DNA from: Sporosarcina ureae
Lineage (GTDB): Bacteria > Bacillota > Bacilli > Bacillales_A > Planococcaceae
DNA: 57,129 nucleotides
Reading direction: 5' to 3'
Assembly (NCBI RefSeq): GCF_029267015.1
Contig: NZ_JARIEA010000030.1
Location: forward strand, 1-57,129
The first letter of the stretch is position 1. The number at the start of each line of letters is the position of its first letter. The notes below the pieces were generated by a model, which saw only the letters and a program-made list of their open reading frames with translations, did no database searches and had not been told where the DNA came from. A program made the position numbers and the translations under genes. Shown here piece by piece: positions 8,956 through 17,666 of the stretch.

Positions 8956-10068
8956 ATGAAAACGACTGTAAGTATTATTGGACTCGGGTTGATCGGTGGA
9001 TCCCTTGGTCTAGCATTAAAGCGAAATCCAGAAGTTCATATTATAGGTTTTGACCGTTCGTACGCTACTGCTGATGAAGCATTTCGAAGAGGAATCATCG
9101 ATACGGTTGCACCTTCCGCAAAATCAGCTTGTGAACAGGCTGACTTTGTTGTTTTTGCGACGCCTGTGAACACGACAGTGGCTCTTTTTGAAGAAGCGGT
9201 AGAGTGGGACTTTAAAGAACATGCAATTGTCAGTGATACAGGCAGTACGAAAAAACCTATTATGGATGCAGCTAAAGTATTGCAGAAAAAAGGGATTACC
9301 TTCATTGGCGGTCATCCGATGGCGGGTTCTCATAAAAGCGGTGTGTCTGCTGCGATGGAGCATCTCTTTGAGAATGCGTATTATATTCTCACCCCTAATG
9401 AAACAACAACTGAAGAACAAATCATGCATATAGAAAATTTGCTATCTTCAACTAAAGCGAAATTAATTGTATTACAAGCAGAAGAGCATGATCGTATGAC
9501 AGCAATTATTAGCCACTTCCCGCATATTGTTGCCTCTTCATTAGTCGGTCGTTTAGCTGCACAAGAAGAAGGTCAACCCTTCGTAAAAAAATTGGCTGCA
9601 GGTGGTTTCAGAGATTTAACACGAATCGCTTCGGCAGATCCTGTCATGTGGCGAGATATTACTATTCAAAATAGAGAAGAGTTATTGTCACAAGTGGATG
9701 GTTGGCTGCATGAGATGAATTCGATCCGCGATATGCTGGAAGAGAATAATCCAGAGCATATTTTTGATTTCTTCGCACAGGCGAAAACGTACCGCGATCA
9801 ATTGCCTTCCACAAGTCAAGGTGCAACGCAAGGGGCACTTTATATGACATTTGATTTGCACATCGACGTACCGGATCATCCTGGTGTTATTTCCGAAATT
9901 ACTAAAATTCTAGCGGATTCGAATATTAGTTTGACCAATATACGTATCGTCGAAACACGTACAGATGTGTACGGTATTTTGGTTATTAGCTTTCAATCAG
10001 CTTCTGAACGTAAGCGAGCTCGTCAAGTGTTGACGTCAGAAACGGATTATTCCATGCACGTACTTTAA
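8956..10068 (+). CDS. tyrA: Prephenate dehydrogenase with C-terminal ACT domain
   Basis: It oxidises prephenate to 4-hydroxyphenylpyruvate with NAD, leading to tyrosine. The NAD-binding GLGLIGGSLGLAL loop is at residues 9-21, and the catalytic GGHPMAGSHKSG segment is intact. A C-terminal ACT domain (about residues 297-370, DVPDHPGVISEITKIL) is the usual feedback site. Two ATGs are possible. The one at 8950 is only 3 bases from AAGGA, while 8956 is 9 bases away and better placed, so I used 8956 (370 residues). Confidence 0.94.
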   Translation: MKTTVSIIGLGLIGGSLGLALKRNPEVHIIGFDRSYATADEAFRRGIIDTVAPSAKSACEQADFVVFATPVNTTVALFEEAVEWDFKEHAIVSDTGSTKKPIMDAAKVLQKKGITFIGGHPMAGSHKSGVSAAMEHLFENAYYILTPNETTTEEQIMHIENLLSSTKAKLIVLQAEEHDRMTAIISHFPHIVASSLVGRLAAQEEGQPFVKKLAAGGFRDLTRIASADPVMWRDITIQNREELLSQVDGWLHEMNSIRDMLEENNPEHIFDFFAQAKTYRDQLPSTSQGATQGALYMTFDLHIDVPDHPGVISEITKILADSNISLTNIRIVETRTDVYGILVISFQSASERKRARQVLTSETDYSMHVL

Positions 10069-10083
10069 GAGGGGGAGAGCGCA

Positions 10084-11379
10084 ATGTCAGAACAACAAAC
10101 CGTTTCATTTGAAAAACCGGTCCTCCGTGGCACTTTGCAAGTACCTGGAGATAAATCTATTTCCCACCGTGCCGTAATGTTGGGGTCAATCGCAAAAGGC
10201 AAAACGACTATCAGTGGATTTTTGGATGGTGAAGATTGTCTGAGTACGATTGAAATGTTCAAACAGCTTGGTGTGAAGATTACTCGTAACGGAACAGATG
10301 TCACTGTTGAAAGTCCTGGCATCGCGAATTGGCAGACGCCTGCGAATGCATTGGATGCAGGCAACTCGGGAACGACTGCCCGTTTAATGTTAGGTATTTT
10401 ATCAGGATCTTCGGTTACTTCTGAAATGTGTGGAGATCAATATTTGTCGAAGCGACCGATGAAGCGTGTAACAGATCCTTTAGAACAAATGGGTGCTACT
10501 ATTACGAGTGAAGGTAAGGCGGATTATTTACCTCTGACTATCACTGGAAAAACGTTGCAAGCCATCGACTATTTAATGCCTGTTGCCAGTGCGCAAGTGA
10601 AGTCTGCCATTTTACTGGCTGGTCTTCAAGCGCAGGGCACGACTTCTGTTACTGAAATTGCTGTCTCTCGTGATCATACAGAGCGTATGCTAGTCCAATT
10701 TGGTGCGGAGCTTGAACAACAAGATAAAGTGATTCGTATAGAAGGTGGACAGCAACTGACAGGGACTGATGTTGTAGTGCCAGGGGATATTTCATCCGCG
10801 GCATTTTTCATGGTAGCAACAGCATTAGTGGAAAATAGTGATGTTTCGTTTCTAAAAGTTGGATTGAACCCTACTCGGACAGGTATACTAGACGTACTGG
10901 AATCGATGGGTGTACAGATCGAACTATCGGATGAACAAGGGTTTACAGGTGAGCGCTACGGTACTGTGCGTATCCGACATTCTAAACTGCGAGGGACGGA
11001 AATTGGTGGCGAATTGATTCCAAGACTGATCGATGAACTTCCCGTACTTGCATTGTTGGCAACACAAGCGGAAGGAAAGACCGTGATCAAAGACGCGGAA
11101 GAACTTCGTGTTAAAGAGACGGACCGTATTGAAGCAGTTGCTACAGAATTACGGAAACTCGGAGCGAATATCGAGACCACGCCGGATGGGATGATTATAC
11201 AAGGACCGACACCTTTAACGGGAGCTACACTGCAATCATACGGTGACCACCGTCTCGGAATGATGGCAGCCGTTGCAGGATTGATCACGTCTAGTCCTGT
11301 TCAAATCGATAATCCATCTTGTATTGCTATTTCCTACCCTCACTTTTTCGAAGATCTATCGGAGCTAGTGAATCAATAA
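10084..11379 (+). CDS. aroA: 3-phosphoshikimate 1-carboxyvinyltransferase (EPSP synthase)
   Basis: It joins shikimate 3-phosphate and phosphoenolpyruvate to give EPSP, the substrate of AroC (named aroE in B. subtilis). The 431 residues fold as two similar domains. Visible motifs are GDKSISHR (from G22), DAGNSGTTARLM, SKRPMKRV, SAQVK, RDHTE, NPTR and RVKETDR. The four motifs R-x-H-x-E, G-D-K-S, S-A-Q-x-K and N-x-T-R together are the published mark of class II EPSP synthases. It is the last biosynthetic gene of the aromatic cluster. Confidence 0.96.
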   Translation: MSEQQTVSFEKPVLRGTLQVPGDKSISHRAVMLGSIAKGKTTISGFLDGEDCLSTIEMFKQLGVKITRNGTDVTVESPGIANWQTPANALDAGNSGTTARLMLGILSGSSVTSEMCGDQYLSKRPMKRVTDPLEQMGATITSEGKADYLPLTITGKTLQAIDYLMPVASAQVKSAILLAGLQAQGTTSVTEIAVSRDHTERMLVQFGAELEQQDKVIRIEGGQQLTGTDVVVPGDISSAAFFMVATALVENSDVSFLKVGLNPTRTGILDVLESMGVQIELSDEQGFTGERYGTVRIRHSKLRGTEIGGELIPRLIDELPVLALLATQAEGKTVIKDAEELRVKETDRIEAVATELRKLGANIETTPDGMIIQGPTPLTGATLQSYGDHRLGMMAAVAGLITSSPVQIDNPSCIAISYPHFFEDLSELVNQ

Positions 11380-11406
11380 AGTAGAATAGAAAGCTCAGGT
11401 GAAGAA

Positions 11407-12669
11407 ATGAATGTACTGCAGGAGTTGGAGCAAATTTTACTCGACGGAGATTTAGATGCTCTACAGGATAAAATACAGAAACTGCAAGCGGCGAATGAAT
11501 ATGATGCCCTATATGATGTCGCGAATAGGTTAGTCGAATATGGATTTGTCGGACAAGCAGACGGGATATTCTCAGAACTACTAGTAGTATTCCCGGATGA
11601 AGCGCAGCTGAAAATAGATCGAGCTGCTGCTTTGCTTGAACTAGGTGAAGAGGATGAAGCGCTATTATTGCTAACGGATATCTCACCAGACGAGGAAGAG
11701 TATGTTCAAGCGTTGCTCGCGCAGGCGGATTATTATCAAATGCTCGGCCTTGCTGAAACAGCATTAGCTAAAGTACGGGAAGCTGCAGAACTGGCTCCTC
11801 ATGAACCGGTAATCCAGCTAGCGCAAGCGGAGCTTCTATTGGACTCAGGAAGATACAGTGAATCGGTTAGGATTTATCAGAAGCTTCACGAGTCATCTGA
11901 CGAGGTTGCGGGCGTACGTCTGTCTTCACGTCTTGCGGAAGCCTATAGCGCAGGTGCTGCGTATGAAGAAGCCATTCCTTTCTATGAGGAATTACTTGAG
12001 AATGCATCAAATCCTGAAGAATTATTCGGATTGGCTTTGGCTTACTACCAAACTGCACGCTATTCTGAAGCCGTAACACGTCTCGAGCAATTAATTGAAA
12101 TGGATCCAGATTATTTCTCGGCATATATGCTAGCAGGTCAAAGTTATGCCCAGCAAAATGAAGATGATAAAGCGTATGAGATGTTCAAAAAAGGTATTGA
12201 GCGTGATGAATTTGATAAAGAATTACAACTCGCTGCAGGTAAATCTGCTTTAAAACTGCAAATGCCCGAACAAGCAGAAATACATTTGAAAGAAGCACTC
12301 GTACTGGATCCGGAATATATCGATGCACTCGTAACGCTTGCTGCAGTCTACGAAAATCAGGAAGAAGACGAGGCATTAATTGAATTGCTACTATACGCAG
12401 AAGCAGATCAATTGGAGATACCTTTACTCGATGCTTTTCTTGCATATGCCTACGAGCGTAAGGAAGATTATAAAAAAGCGAATGAAATGTATTTGAAAGC
12501 ATATGATGGGATGAACGAAGATGCTGCTTTCTTAGATCAATATGCACGATTCTTGCTAGAGGAAGGCAAACGCGATGAAGCATTGCCGATTATCCAGCAG
12601 CTAGTTAGAATTGCACCGCATGAAGAAGAATGGACAGCATATATCGCGCAATCTGAAGAGGAGGGGTAA
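11407..12669 (+). CDS. ypiA: Tetratricopeptide repeat protein, YpiA-like
   Basis: The 420-residue acidic protein is made almost entirely of helical TPR repeats, for example PDYFSAYMLAGQSYAQQNED and PEYIDALVTLAAVYENQEED. It has no signal peptide or enzyme motif and is expected to be a cytosolic protein-protein scaffold. Length and position between aroA and the UPF0302 gene match B. subtilis YpiA, whose exact role I do not know. It starts 27 bases after aroA and ends 1 base before ypiB, so it is probably part of the same transcript. Confidence 0.85.
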   Translation: MNVLQELEQILLDGDLDALQDKIQKLQAANEYDALYDVANRLVEYGFVGQADGIFSELLVVFPDEAQLKIDRAAALLELGEEDEALLLLTDISPDEEEYVQALLAQADYYQMLGLAETALAKVREAAELAPHEPVIQLAQAELLLDSGRYSESVRIYQKLHESSDEVAGVRLSSRLAEAYSAGAAYEEAIPFYEELLENASNPEELFGLALAYYQTARYSEAVTRLEQLIEMDPDYFSAYMLAGQSYAQQNEDDKAYEMFKKGIERDEFDKELQLAAGKSALKLQMPEQAEIHLKEALVLDPEYIDALVTLAAVYENQEEDEALIELLLYAEADQLEIPLLDAFLAYAYERKEDYKKANEMYLKAYDGMNEDAAFLDQYARFLLEEGKRDEALPIIQQLVRIAPHEEEWTAYIAQSEEEG

Positions 12670-12670
12670 G

Positions 12671-13231
12671 ATGAATGCCATGGTTCCTGTAGCTGCCAAG
12701 AAAGAATTTTTAAGGTGGTTTTTAAAGCGCTATCGATTAAAGCGACGGGAATGTGTATGGATTTTAAATTATCTTCTCAGCAACGAACATTTATTGACTA
12801 ATGTTCACTTCACAGATGAAGCTCATCACTGTCCGCGGGCTATGATTATTTCCACGACAGAAGTGGATAGTATTCCCTTCCGTTTCTACAAGGGGAGTTT
12901 GATGACAGCTGACGCAGAAAAATCATTTCACGACCTTAGGCTGCATCCAGATGAAGATATGTTCATCCAGCTGAATTTCAAAAACAGCAATAAGTGTCCG
13001 GAGTATGCGAGTGTGGCAGAAGAGAATCCTTATTTGCCTGAAGATCTCTTGAAGAAAAAGAAGGACCAGCAAATAGCGGAAAAACTTCTCGAAGAGAGCT
13101 TCACATTGACGACGAATGAAATGTTGCTGAAGAAAATCGACGAAGCGCTAGACAAAGGCGACCGTGAGCTATTCATCAGCTTAACGGCTATGCTGAATGA
13201 AATGAAAAAAGATAAAGACATTCACCTATGA
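12671..13231 (+). CDS. ypiB: UPF0302 / IDEAL domain protein, YpiB-like
   Basis: The 186 residues combine an N-terminal UPF0302 domain (about 1-110, KKEFLRWFLKRYRLKRREC) and a C-terminal IDEAL domain (about 145-180) with the name-giving signature KKIDEALDKGDRELF. The function is unknown; I would expect a small cytosolic regulatory or binding protein. The frame is open back to 12611, but ATG 12671 follows GAGGAGGGG and starts right after ypiA. A hairpin spans the stop codon. Confidence 0.85.
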   Translation: MNAMVPVAAKKEFLRWFLKRYRLKRRECVWILNYLLSNEHLLTNVHFTDEAHHCPRAMIISTTEVDSIPFRFYKGSLMTADAEKSFHDLRLHPDEDMFIQLNFKNSNKCPEYASVAEENPYLPEDLLKKKKDQQIAEKLLEESFTLTTNEMLLKKIDEALDKGDRELFISLTAMLNEMKKDKDIHL

Positions 13232-13255
13232 TTTCACCCTTCGCGGTGGAATCAT
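13228..13255 (+). terminator. Hairpin at the end of ypiB, weak terminator or stabiliser
   Basis: ATGATTTCACC (13228-13238) pairs with GGTGGAATCAT (13245-13255) around CTTCGC, with one wobble. The stem overlaps the stop codon, and no proper T run follows, so termination would be partial. It may separate the aro transcript from ypiF. Confidence 0.4.
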
Positions 13256-13316
13256 TGGTTTGCGTTGAGGGAACATATGCGCTAAACTTTACTAAGTAAT
13301 GTAAGGAGGAATGACA

Positions 13317-13766
13317 ATGAACTGGGTTCCGAAAGATGTAGATACCTACATAAATCAGAAAGAATATATTGATACAATCGTTGTGCCTTTGATTGCCATA
13401 GATACGCGACCTGAAACTATGAAAAACAGCGCTTCCTCTTCCGAATTCTTGATGAATCTTTCCATGTTCATCGAGAAGCAGTTCAAGGGGCGTATGATGT
13501 TCATGCCGCCTGTGTCCTATACACAGTCGACAGACTTGCAGCAAATGGCAGATACGCTGTCAGAGGACTTGCAGAAGTCTTCCTTTACGCATGTTTTCTA
13601 TCTCACGACGGATCCAAAGTGGACAAGCGTCACAGTGGAGGGTAAGATTGTCTGGCTGCCGTCTATCCCACTGGAGACAATGGATGACCATCTACGTCAG
13701 ACCATCATGGAAGACCAACTACGGCAAGTTCTGACACACTTCATGGAGAGTTGGAACGTGCAGTGA
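13317..13766 (+). CDS. ypiF: DUF2487 protein, YpiF-like
   Basis: This 149-residue soluble protein resembles B. subtilis YpiF in length, in its start MNWVPKDVDTYINQKEYIDT and in its place directly upstream of qcrA. No catalytic motif or membrane segment is visible and the function is unknown. ATG 13311 is one base from AAGGAGG (13303-13309), while ATG 13317 is 7 bases away, so the latter is the likely start. Confidence 0.8.
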   Translation: MNWVPKDVDTYINQKEYIDTIVVPLIAIDTRPETMKNSASSSEFLMNLSMFIEKQFKGRMMFMPPVSYTQSTDLQQMADTLSEDLQKSSFTHVFYLTTDPKWTSVTVEGKIVWLPSIPLETMDDHLRQTIMEDQLRQVLTHFMESWNVQ

Positions 13767-13856
13767 GAAGCTGATTGTGATTAGTGAATGATTGCTGAGC
13801 TTTTGGGAGATGTTTCTTACAGTCGATTGAAGCTGAAGTGGTAATCGATTTGGAAA

Positions 13857-13885
13857 TTGAACTATGTTAAACTTTACTCTGTATA
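13857..13885 (+). promoter_or_regulatory. Promoter candidate 1 upstream of qcrA
   Basis: TTGAAC (13857-13862), 17 bases, TGTATA (13880-13885). It lies 276 bases before qcrA inside a 394-base non-coding gap (13767-14160). Apart from two promoter candidates I see no gene in that gap. Confidence 0.45.
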
Positions 13886-14072
13886 CGTATTAAACATAAG
13901 TCCAAAGGCCACGCTATTTGACACAAAGTAATCACGCAGAAATACCGCTATCAAGAGGATGCAAGCATTATTTTGTACGTAATTAAAGAACTATGTCGGT
14001 TTGTCACCAAATCTTAATATTTGTCCACAAACTTAAGCACCTACTAAAAGCATTATTGAATTTAGTTTCATA

Positions 14073-14100
14073 TTGATATATCATAGATATGTCCTAGTAT
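14073..14100 (+). promoter_or_regulatory. Promoter candidate 2 upstream of qcrA
   Basis: TTGATA (14073-14078), 16 bases, TAGTAT (14095-14100), about 60 bases before qcrA. It is closer to the gene and the better candidate for qcrABC. The AT-rich 150 bases before it could hold regulator sites, but I recognise none. Confidence 0.5.
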
Positions 14101-14160
14101 TACAATTAGCAAAAGAATGTCCGTGGGACTGACTTTGGAGTAAGAGGAGGGAAATTACTG

Positions 14161-14661
14161 ATGAGCAATAAAGTGTCAAGACGCACGTTCCTAAGTTATA
14201 CATTAATGGGAACTGGTGGGTTCATGGCCTCTGCAATGCTGATGCCGATGATTCGTTTCGCAATTGATCCCGTTCTGGCTAGCGCTGGCGGTTCCGACAT
14301 GATTCCAACACCGCAAAAAGAAGCCGATCTTTCAGAAGTACCAGTTCGTGTAGACTATACAATCAAAGATCGACAAGATGCATGGTATACTTCTGACGAA
14401 TCTAACACGGCTTGGGTCTACAAAGAAGGCGACAAAGTCATAGCACTTTCTCCAGTCTGTAAACACTTAGGGTGTACAGTAAACTGGGAAGGCGACGAGC
14501 ATAAAAACGAATTTTTCTGCCCATGTCACGCTGGACGTTACAAAAAAAATGGTGATAACATTCCAGGAACACCACCGCTTGGACCGCTTGATGAGTTTGA
14601 AGTAGAAATCATCGACGGATTTGTCTATCTTGGTGCAACAATACCGAACACATTAGTCTAA
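14161..14661 (+). CDS. qcrA: Menaquinol:cytochrome c reductase, Rieske iron-sulfur subunit
   Basis: This is the electron-accepting [2Fe-2S] subunit of the Bacillus b6c complex. The N-terminus has a twin-arginine-like motif (SRRTFL) and one membrane anchor (about residues 12-35). The Rieske cluster ligands are C100 and H102 in CKHLGC and C120 and H123 in CPCHAG, with C105 and C122 for the disulfide. The gene is 166 residues (167 in B. subtilis) and starts the qcrABC operon after a long promoter region. Confidence 0.97.
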   Translation: MSNKVSRRTFLSYTLMGTGGFMASAMLMPMIRFAIDPVLASAGGSDMIPTPQKEADLSEVPVRVDYTIKDRQDAWYTSDESNTAWVYKEGDKVIALSPVCKHLGCTVNWEGDEHKNEFFCPCHAGRYKKNGDNIPGTPPLGPLDEFEVEIIDGFVYLGATIPNTLV

Positions 14662-14683
14662 AGGGTAAGGGGGTACGACCGCA

Positions 14684-15358
14684 GTGTTAAATAAAATTTA
14701 TGATTGGGTGGATGAACGGTTAGATATCACACCAATTTGGCGAGATATCGCTGACCACGAAGTACCTGAGCACGTAAACCCTGCACATCATTTTTCTGCA
14801 TTCATCTATTGTTTCGGAGGTTTGACGTTTTTCGTAACGGTTATCCAAATCTTGTCTGGTATGTTCCTGACAATGTATTACACACCGGATATTGAAAACG
14901 CTTGGAAATCAGTTTTCTACCTTCAAAATGATGTTGCATTCGGTGAACTTGTGCGAGGGATGCACCACTGGGGAGCTTCGTTAGTTATCGTAATGATGTT
15001 CCTACATACTTTGCGTGTATTCTTTACAGGGTCTTATAAGAAACCTCGTGAATTGAACTGGATCGTCGGAGTGTTAATCTTCGTCGTTATGCTAGGTCTT
15101 GGATTCACAGGATATCTATTGCCTTGGGATATGAAAGCTTTATTTGCAACAAAAGTTGGGATTGAGATTGCCGCGTCAGTACCTTTCATCGGAGAACAGA
15201 TTAAAATTCTTCTCGCGGGTGATTCCACGATTTTAGGTGCACAGACGTTAACAAGATTCTTCGCGATTCATGTATTTTTCCTACCAGCTGCTTTGCTTGG
15301 GTTGCTCGCAGCACACTTTATCATGATCAGAAGACAAGGTATTTCCGGACCACTATAA
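14684..15358 (+). CDS. qcrB: Menaquinol:cytochrome c reductase, cytochrome b subunit
   Basis: This is a four-helix membrane cytochrome b of the b6 type (224 residues) that carries two b hemes and the quinol sites. Heme histidines sit in GMHHWGASLVIVMMFLHTLRVFF and RFFAIHVFFLPAALL. C43 (IYCFGG) is at exactly the position used in B. subtilis QcrB to bind the extra heme c_i covalently, as in plant cytochrome b6. The start is GTG after AAGGGGG. It lies between qcrA and qcrC. Confidence 0.97.
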   Translation: MLNKIYDWVDERLDITPIWRDIADHEVPEHVNPAHHFSAFIYCFGGLTFFVTVIQILSGMFLTMYYTPDIENAWKSVFYLQNDVAFGELVRGMHHWGASLVIVMMFLHTLRVFFTGSYKKPRELNWIVGVLIFVVMLGLGFTGYLLPWDMKALFATKVGIEIAASVPFIGEQIKILLAGDSTILGAQTLTRFFAIHVFFLPAALLGLLAAHFIMIRRQGISGPL

Positions 15359-15409
15359 GAACCAGTTTTTTGGTTAGGGTCATCTGAAATTTAAGAAGGA
15401 GGGAATAAC

Positions 15410-16177
15410 ATGCACCGCGGAAAAGGGATGAAATTTGTTGGTGATTCGCGTATCAAAGCTTCAGGCAAGATGGCGAATACACCAAAAGACTACTCAGAAT
15501 ATCCGGGTAAAACCGAAGCATTCTGGCCAAACTTTCTATTGAAAGAGTGGATGGTTGGATCGATTTTCTTAATCGGCTATCTAATCGTCACACTTGCACA
15601 TCCGTCACCGCTTGAGCGTCAAGCGGACCCGACGGATACAATGTATATACCGGTTCCAGACTGGTATTTCCTATTCATGTATCAATTATTGAAATATGAA
15701 TTTGCTTCCGGTCCTTATAACGTGATCGGCGCAATCGTAATTCCAGGATTGGCTGTTATGGCTTTAATGCTAGTTCCTTTCATGGATACTACAAAGGAAA
15801 GACGTCCATTTAAGCGTCCATTACCAACTGGATTCATGATTCTTTCATTCTTGGCGATCTTCTACTTGACTTGGGAATCAGTTGAAAACCACGACTGGGA
15901 AGCAGCAAAAGTTCAAGGTGCAATCGTTGATGAAGTAGAATTTGATGAAACAGCAGAAGGGTATGAGATCTATCAGGGCTCTTCCTGTATTGGCTGTCAC
16001 GGTGACTCTTTCCAAGGTGGATTGGGCTTACCGTTAACTAACACAGGTATGACACCTGAAGAAATCATCGAAATCGCTCATGATGGCCGAGGTTCAATGC
16101 CTGCTGGTACATGGGAAGGTTCAGATGAAGATCTTCAAGTACTTGCTGAATTTATATCTGAGCTAGAAACGAAGTAA
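15410..16177 (+). CDS. qcrC: Menaquinol:cytochrome c reductase, subunit IV-cytochrome c fusion
   Basis: This is a fusion typical of Bacillales: an N-terminal subunit IV-like part with three membrane helices (about residues 48-64, 104-124 and 139-155) and the quinol-site PDWYF motif near residue 83, then a C-terminal cytochrome c domain outside the cell. The heme c site is C193-IG-C196-H197, with M230 the likely axial ligand. It has 255 residues. A hairpin terminator closes the qcr operon right after the stop. Confidence 0.96.
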   Translation: MHRGKGMKFVGDSRIKASGKMANTPKDYSEYPGKTEAFWPNFLLKEWMVGSIFLIGYLIVTLAHPSPLERQADPTDTMYIPVPDWYFLFMYQLLKYEFASGPYNVIGAIVIPGLAVMALMLVPFMDTTKERRPFKRPLPTGFMILSFLAIFYLTWESVENHDWEAAKVQGAIVDEVEFDETAEGYEIYQGSSCIGCHGDSFQGGLGLPLTNTGMTPEEIIEIAHDGRGSMPAGTWEGSDEDLQVLAEFISELETK

Positions 16178-16179
16178 GA

Positions 16180-16209
16180 AAAAAGAGTCAGGAAACTGGC
16201 TCTTTTTTT
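16180..16209 (+). terminator. Rho-independent terminator of qcrABC
   Basis: AGAGTCAG and CTGGCTCT pair around a GAAA loop with one wobble, preceded by an A run and followed by seven T. Confidence 0.9.
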
Positions 16210-16269
16210 CTATCTATTTATACGTAACCAAATTATACATAGAAGTAGGATAATTCAATGGAAGAGGTG

Positions 16270-16881
16270 ATGTTTTTGCGAATGCTATGGGCACAAATTT
16301 GGATGATTCTTTCACATAAATCATTCTTATGGATTCTTCTCTTTATTAATATAGTAGGGTCCGTGTATGGATATGATTGGTATATGTGGCAACTGGAAAT
16401 TACTGAACCAAAGTTTTGGGTTTTCGTACCGGATAGTCCGACTGCTACATTATTCTTTTGTTTCGCTATCATCGGCTGGCTACTCAACCGAAACTTCAAA
16501 CTGATGGAAGCTCTTGCACTCATTACACTAGTCAAATACGGATTATGGGCAGTGGCTATGAACTTGCTGACACTTGTTGTAACGGGTTCTATTGGCTGGG
16601 TTGGTTGGATGCTAATTGGTTCGCACTTTGCAATGGCTTTGCAAGGCATTCTGTATTTACCGAAATATAGGTTCACTGGGTGGCATATTGCCATTGCCAC
16701 AATTTGGACACTTCATAACGATGTAATTGATTATGTGTTTGGGCAAATGCCTATTTACCATGACCTGACGCAATTCAGTCCCCAAATCGGTTATTTCACA
16801 TTTTGGTTATCGATCGCTTGTATTGTAATTGCAATATGGGATTATAGATCAAGATTGAAAGCACGGGCTTTGAAAGTGTAG
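16270..16881 (+). CDS. ypjA: DUF1405 membrane protein, YpjA-like
   Basis: This polytopic membrane protein has about five to six hydrophobic helices and the family motif FVPDSPTATLFF. Known YpjA/DUF1405 proteins have about 185-200 residues and no assigned function. Several starts are possible: ATG 16258, ATG 16270, TTG 16276 and ATG 16282. The GAGGTGA at 16264-16270 favours 16276 or 16282. I list 16270 as a middle choice, so the exact start is unsure. It sits between qcrC and the next genes, as in B. subtilis. Confidence 0.8.
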   Translation: MFLRMLWAQIWMILSHKSFLWILLFINIVGSVYGYDWYMWQLEITEPKFWVFVPDSPTATLFFCFAIIGWLLNRNFKLMEALALITLVKYGLWAVAMNLLTLVVTGSIGWVGWMLIGSHFAMALQGILYLPKYRFTGWHIAIATIWTLHNDVIDYVFGQMPIYHDLTQFSPQIGYFTFWLSIACIVIAIWDYRSRLKARALKV

Positions 16882-16888
16882 CTAATAG

Positions 16889-16917
16889 TTGCAGTAACCA
16901 AGCAAACATTATAAAAT
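16889..16917 (+). promoter_or_regulatory. Promoter for the YugP-like protease gene
   Basis: TTGCAG (16889-16894), 17 bases, TAAAAT (16912-16917), 37 bases before the GTG start. Confidence 0.5.
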
Positions 16918-16953
16918 GTAGGATAGAGAGAAAGAGAAAGGGGAGAGATTGAC

Positions 16954-17622
16954 GTGTTCTGGATTTACTTTGCCGTCATTTTATTGCTACCTATTTACGC
17001 GCAATTTAAAGTGAAAAGCACATATAAAAAGTATTCGAAGATCCGTTCTACTTCCGGAATGACCGGTGCTCAAGTAGCAAGGCTTATATTGGATCAAAAT
17101 GGTTTACATGATGTGAAAGTAGTAGAAAGCCAAGGATTCTTAACGGATCACTATAATCCATTGACAAAGATTGTGGCATTGTCCACAAGTAATTATCATG
17201 AAGCATCTGTAGCTGGCACAGCAGTAGCTGCGCACGAAGTTGGTCACGCTATTCAAGACAAAGAGGCTTACTCTTTCTTGCGTTTCCGCCACAGATTGGC
17301 GCCAGTCGCAAGTATAACTTCTAACGCATCTTGGGTATTCATCATGATCGGAATTATCTTCTCAAGCATGAATTCTTTGCTAGGTATCGGGATTCTGTTG
17401 ATGGCGGTTGGGGTACTATTCCAAATTGTCACATTGCCAGTAGAGTTTAACGCATCATCACGTGCGATGGATCAAATTGTTCAACTAGGTATCATCCGTA
17501 ACGATGAAGAACCACAGGCGAAAAAAGTATTGAGTGCAGCCGCGATGACATATGTTGCCGCAACTGCAGTAGCTGTACTTGAGCTAGTGCGTTTGATCTT
17601 AATCTTTACAAATCGCGACTAA
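16954..17622 (+). CDS. Membrane zinc metallopeptidase, YugP family
   Basis: The 222 residues contain the zinc protease motif HEVGH (in VAAHEVGHAIQDKE), an N-terminal membrane helix (residues 1-17) and two to three further hydrophobic segments (about 124-160 and 195-218). It matches the neutral zinc metallopeptidase_2 (YugP) family; the substrate is unknown. In B. subtilis this place is held by the unrelated ypjB, so this is a local substitution. The start is GTG after AAAGGGGAG. It is followed by a terminator shared with the convergent gene. Confidence 0.85.
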   Translation: MFWIYFAVILLLPIYAQFKVKSTYKKYSKIRSTSGMTGAQVARLILDQNGLHDVKVVESQGFLTDHYNPLTKIVALSTSNYHEASVAGTAVAAHEVGHAIQDKEAYSFLRFRHRLAPVASITSNASWVFIMIGIIFSSMNSLLGIGILLMAVGVLFQIVTLPVEFNASSRAMDQIVQLGIIRNDEEPQAKKVLSAAAMTYVAATAVAVLELVRLILIFTNRD

Positions 17623-17631
17623 TAAATAGCG

Positions 17632-17666
17632 AAAATCCTTCTGCTAAATGCAGAAGGATTTTTTTA
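17632..17666 (+). terminator. Bidirectional terminator between the YugP-like gene and ypjC
   Basis: AAATCCTTCTGC and GCAGAAGGATTT pair perfectly around TAAAT, with T runs on both strands. It serves the genes that converge here. Confidence 0.88.

Noticed and set aside
13841..13854. TGGTAATCGATTTG as a possible catabolite (cre) site before qcrA
   Set aside because: Too many mismatches to the cre consensus to claim.
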